A stretch of 6,488 nucleotides of DNA from an uncultured Lachnospiraceae bacterium. GTDB lineage: Bacteria > Bacillota > Clostridia > Lachnospirales > Lachnospiraceae. Positions 4,809 through 6,488 of the stretch are shown here, piece after piece. How positions within the stretch are numbered: the first letter of the stretch is position 1; every line of letters begins with the position of its first letter. Below the pieces are notes generated by a model. That model was not told where the DNA came from, made no database searches, and saw only the letters and a list, made by a program, of their open reading frames with translations. The stretch lies in NCBI GenBank assembly GCA_910588405.1, contig CAJUPT010000112.1, positions 1-6,488 on the forward strand, written 5' to 3'. The position numbers and the translations under genes are program-made.

Positions 4809-5495
4809 TCAGGGCTCCCGCCTGGGCGCGTAAAAGATCAGGATATCCATCACGCCATCCGTTATGCCGACGTTTTCTTTAACCGGGCATTCATTAATGA
4901 AAAAGGAGACATAGTAGTCGCGGATGGAGTATCCGCGGCAGGGGTCTGACAGCGCGTAAAGTTCCCGCGTTTTAAAATCTATCAGGCAAAAGCCGGTTGT
5001 TCCCGACGAACTGGCTGTCCCGTGATTTTTTTGGTCAGTATAGAAACCGGCTGCCTTATCAAGACATTTTTGGCAGAGGATTGACTTTAAGCGGCCAATA
5101 TCGGCTGTGTCGGCCCCTGTGTAATGTACCGTGACATGGGAAATGCCGCGGTCAGGGTTTTCAGTTAATGATATTGTGCCATGGTCTTTGCCGTAACTGA
5201 ATGAACGTAAATGGATAGCGCCTTGCGCGAATAATTCATTTCCGGAATCGTCGAATGCCCTGACTCCCGTGTCATTCATATCCGGCTGGTTCCAATACAC
5301 AATGCCGACGGAGTCTCTTTGTGAGTAACGGGATATAAGGCAGTCAGGGCGGCTGCCGCATATAAAACACCCGTCTTTTGGCACATCGGAAATGACCCGC
5401 GAAATAAGCCCCGGATCTGTCCCGGGTAGGAAATATTTTATGAGTAAGCAGATAACCAGGACGATAACGTGCAGGATGAGTTTTTGTTTTTTCAT
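4809..5495 (-). CDS. Uncharacterised membrane-anchored cysteine-rich protein
   Basis: A 228-residue protein I do not recognise with certainty. Residues 6-23 (LILHVIVLVICLLIKYFL) after a lysine-rich start form one transmembrane or uncleaved signal segment; Cys16 is not in a proper lipobox, so a lipoprotein is unlikely. The rest is probably outside the cell. It has paired CxxC motifs (CFIC at 43-46, CQKC at 141-144) plus Cys52, Cys170, Cys186 and Cys203, suggesting bound zinc or disulfides. The layout CFICG..., a beta-rich middle, LCQKCLDK..., then LIDFKTRELYALSDP and DILIFYAP reminds me of an unnamed family of Lachnospiraceae hypothetical proteins, from memory only. The ribosome site is weak (GTGGA about eight bases before ATG). 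A good minus-strand promoter lies upstream. It stands alone, divergent from the XRE genes. Confidence 0.7.
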   Translation of the reverse strand: MKKQKLILHVIVLVICLLIKYFLPGTDPGLISRVISDVPKDGCFICGSRPDCLISRYSQRDSVGIVYWNQPDMNDTGVRAFDDSGNELFAQGAIHLRSFSYGKDHGTISLTENPDRGISHVTVHYTGADTADIGRLKSILCQKCLDKAAGFYTDQKNHGTASSSGTTGFCLIDFKTRELYALSDPCRGYSIRDYYVSFFINECPVKENVGITDGVMDILIFYAPRREP

Positions 5496-5545
5496 GAAAT
5501 GTCCACTTTCATCACGGTATGATATTTAATGCTCTAATTATATCA

Positions 5546-5574
5546 ATAATAGGATGTATAATATCCTTAGTCAA
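5546..5574 (-). promoter_or_regulatory. Minus-strand promoter for the membrane protein gene
   Basis: Read on the minus strand, TTGACT (5574-5569) and TATTAT (5551-5546) each match consensus at five of six bases with a 17-base spacer. The start of transcription would be near 5539, about 44 bases before the ATG at 5495. It overlaps a plus-strand TATAAT (5557-5562), so the two directions may compete. Confidence 0.55.
5557..5562 (+). promoter_or_regulatory. Possible plus-strand -10 for the first XRE gene
   Basis: TATAAT is a consensus -10, but no good -35 lies 16-18 bases before it. It sits inside AGGAT...ATCCT (5551-5555 with 5563-5567) and inside the minus-strand promoter. Further TATAAA boxes at 5598 and 5617 are alternatives, so the true promoter of the XRE gene is undecided. 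Confidence 0.3.
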
Positions 5575-5591
5575 GCGAAATAGAGTTTTTA

Positions 5592-5619
5592 ATATCGTAT
5601 AAATGAAATAAAACGATAT
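5592..5619 (+). promoter_or_regulatory. Candidate operator: inverted repeat ATATCGT-N14-ACGATAT
   Basis: Two perfect seven-base arms (5592-5598 and 5613-5619) lie with centres 21 bases apart, two turns of the helix, just upstream of the first XRE gene. The spacing suits two bound dimers or a dimer reaching across. Autoregulation by the XRE protein is the simplest guess. The DNA is very AT-rich, so chance is a real alternative. Confidence 0.35.
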
Positions 5620-5644
5620 AAAATATTGTATGGGAGGGGGCGTA

Positions 5645-5968
5645 ATGATGCAGTTGGAATTTATACAGGACCGGGTCGCGCAGCTGCGCGCGCAGAAAGG
5701 TGTTTCAGCCCGTGAAATGTCATTGGCCATAGGGCAGAATGGCAGCTATATTAACCGTATAGAGAATAAAAAGGCACTCCCTTCGTTAGCGGGGCTTTTC
5801 TATATCTGTGAGTATCTCGGCGTCACTCCGCGGGATTTTTTTGATGAAGGGAACAATGATTCGGAGCGGCTTTCCGCGGTCGTGCTTGATTTAAAGAAGC
5901 TGGATTCTGTGACTTTTGACCATGTCGCTGCAATGGTAAGGGAACTGTCTGGGAAAAGGAAGGCATAG
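5645..5968 (+). CDS. XRE-family helix-turn-helix regulator, copy 1
   Basis: A 107-residue Cro/C1-type (XRE) DNA-binding protein. Residues 9-65 form the domain: RVAQLRAQKGVSAREMSLAI, then GQNGSYINRIENKKALPS as recognition region, then GLFYICEYLGVTPRDFFDEG. The remaining 40 or so residues (LSAVVLDLKKL ... VAAMVRELSGK) are a helix that may dimerise. It probably represses genes near itself. The start is ATG 5645, because GGGAGGGGG (5632-5640) places its GGAGG core seven bases before it; the open frame's earlier ATG at 5630 would include the ribosome site itself. It is a paralogue of 6121-6390, and divergent from the membrane protein gene, so it might control that gene; this is inference from layout. 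Confidence 0.88.
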   Translation: MMQLEFIQDRVAQLRAQKGVSAREMSLAIGQNGSYINRIENKKALPSLAGLFYICEYLGVTPRDFFDEGNNDSERLSAVVLDLKKLDSVTFDHVAAMVRELSGKRKA

Positions 5969-6024
5969 CCGTGGCCGTTTGGGGGCATTTTTGGCAGAGG
6001 GTTTGTGGGTGCCATTCCATATAT

Positions 6025-6037
6025 GATATTTAATATC
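6025..6037 (+). promoter_or_regulatory. Candidate operator: perfect palindrome GATATTTAATATC
   Basis: A 13-base palindrome centred at 6031, upstream of the second XRE gene. TATGATATTTAAT (6022-6034) also occurs at 5518-5530 before the first XRE gene, and ATATAAAATATT occurs before both (5616-5627 and 6042-6053). The shared words suggest common binding sites or a duplicated upstream region. AT-richness weakens the case. Confidence 0.35.
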
Positions 6038-6120
6038 TTATATATAAAATATTACTGGCATATAAAATCGTATCAACTCATAGCGCGCGGTATAAAATAG
6101 TGCGTGAGGAGGGAACGCAA

Positions 6121-6390
6121 ATGTATGAGGAATTTACGCAAAACCGAATCACGCAGCTGCGTATGCAGAAGGGTGTCACGGCCCGTGAGATGTCGCTGGA
6201 TTTAGGGCAGAATGACAGTTATATCAACCGCATTGAAAATAAGAAAGCGCTTCCGTCCTTATCAGGGCTGTTTTATATCTGTGAATACTTTGGCGTTTCG
6301 CCGAAGGATTTTTTTGATGAGGGGAACGTCTATCCCGGCCAGGTATCAGCGATAGTGGAGGATTTAATGAAACTGGATTACATCTTTTGA
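6121..6390 (+). CDS. XRE-family helix-turn-helix regulator, copy 2 (C-terminally shortened)
   Basis: An 89-residue XRE protein closely similar to the one at 5645-5968 across the DNA-binding domain: RITQLRMQKGVTAREMSLDL, GQNDSYINRIENKKALPS, GLFYICEYFGVSPKDFFDEG. ATG 6121 is chosen because GAGGAGGG (6106-6113) places its GGAGG core eight bases before it; the open frame extends upstream to a GTG at 6100 that lies before the ribosome site. The recognition helix is almost the same as in copy 1 (QNDSY against QNGSY), so the two may bind overlapping sites and even form mixed dimers. It ends at KLDYIF, about 18 residues before copy 1. The DNA there fits a two-base deletion followed by an early TGA. 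It could be a natural short form or a recently frameshifted gene. Confidence 0.82.
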   Translation: MYEEFTQNRITQLRMQKGVTAREMSLDLGQNDSYINRIENKKALPSLSGLFYICEYFGVSPKDFFDEGNVYPGQVSAIVEDLMKLDYIF

Positions 6391-6488
6391 CAAGGGCATA
6401 CAGCCCATAGTCAAGTGCGATGAATAGTTGAATGTCAGATTTTCCACTCAATAGCGACACATTCACCCGTGGCGCGGATTTGAGAAAT
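6391..6488. other. End of window, no gene recognised
   Basis: No open frame of note is seen. A short GGGC-ATACA-GCCC hairpin (6394-6406) follows the XRE stop but has no T-run, so it is not a convincing terminator. Confidence 0.4.

Noticed and set aside
5992..6014. TGGCA/TGCCA inverted repeat after the first XRE gene as a terminator
   Set aside because: The stem is five pairs with a 13-base loop and no T-run after it.
1..6488. tRNA, rRNA or known riboswitch
   Set aside because: No cloverleaf, rRNA signature or recognisable riboswitch core was noticed by eye on either strand; a covariance-model scan would be needed to exclude them.

Overview
The window looks like chromosome or integrated accessory DNA of a Clostridia bacterium, most likely Lachnospiraceae. 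This rests on the style of the proteins (a YkgJ-like Cys-cluster protein, a short RadC-like JAB protein, Firmicutes-type Rpn nucleases, Lachnospiraceae-type small XRE regulators) and on very strong Shine-Dalgarno sites. No database search was run, so family names come from motifs and memory of the families.

Region 1 (1-1154, +): a CxxCxxCC metal-binding protein overlaps, by ATGA, a stand-alone RadC-like JAB/MPN protein with an intact JAMM motif. A non-coding stretch of about 290 bases follows; it contains a consensus extended -10 promoter and a possible structured leader.

Region 2 (1442-4712, +): a tandem array built from Rpn-family (PD-(D/E)XK 'recombination-promoting nuclease/putative transposase') parts. 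There are two apparently complete nucleases (1836-2822 and 3455-4282). Around them lie C-terminal tails without a nuclease domain: an orphan at 1442-1849, another at 2853-3188, a 47-codon mini-gene at 3252-3395 and a decayed tail at about 4318-4610. The tails are of two kinds, called alpha and beta here. Each of the four non-decayed tail types has a Shine-Dalgarno site written into its codons just before an in-frame ATG; in both full-length nucleases it is a perfect eight-base match. This fits the published genes-within-genes arrangement of Escherichia coli Rpn systems, in which a separately translated C-terminal domain (RpnS) neutralises the full nuclease (RpnL) and carries four-residue repeats of variable number. 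Such four-residue repeats (LEQG-like) are present here and vary in number between copies. A hairpin terminator at 4665-4716 closes the array.

Region 3 (4809-6488): a membrane-anchored, cysteine-rich protein of unknown function on the minus strand has a good promoter. It is divergent from two tandem, closely related small XRE-type regulators on the plus strand. The AT-rich DNA before each regulator carries palindromes that could be operators. The second regulator is shortened at its C-terminus.

Main conclusion: the window probably holds a compact, duplicated Rpn toxin/antitoxin-like (anti-phage) locus, with both intragenic and free-standing antitoxin-like tails. The arrangement is seen in the sequence; the antitoxin function is inferred.
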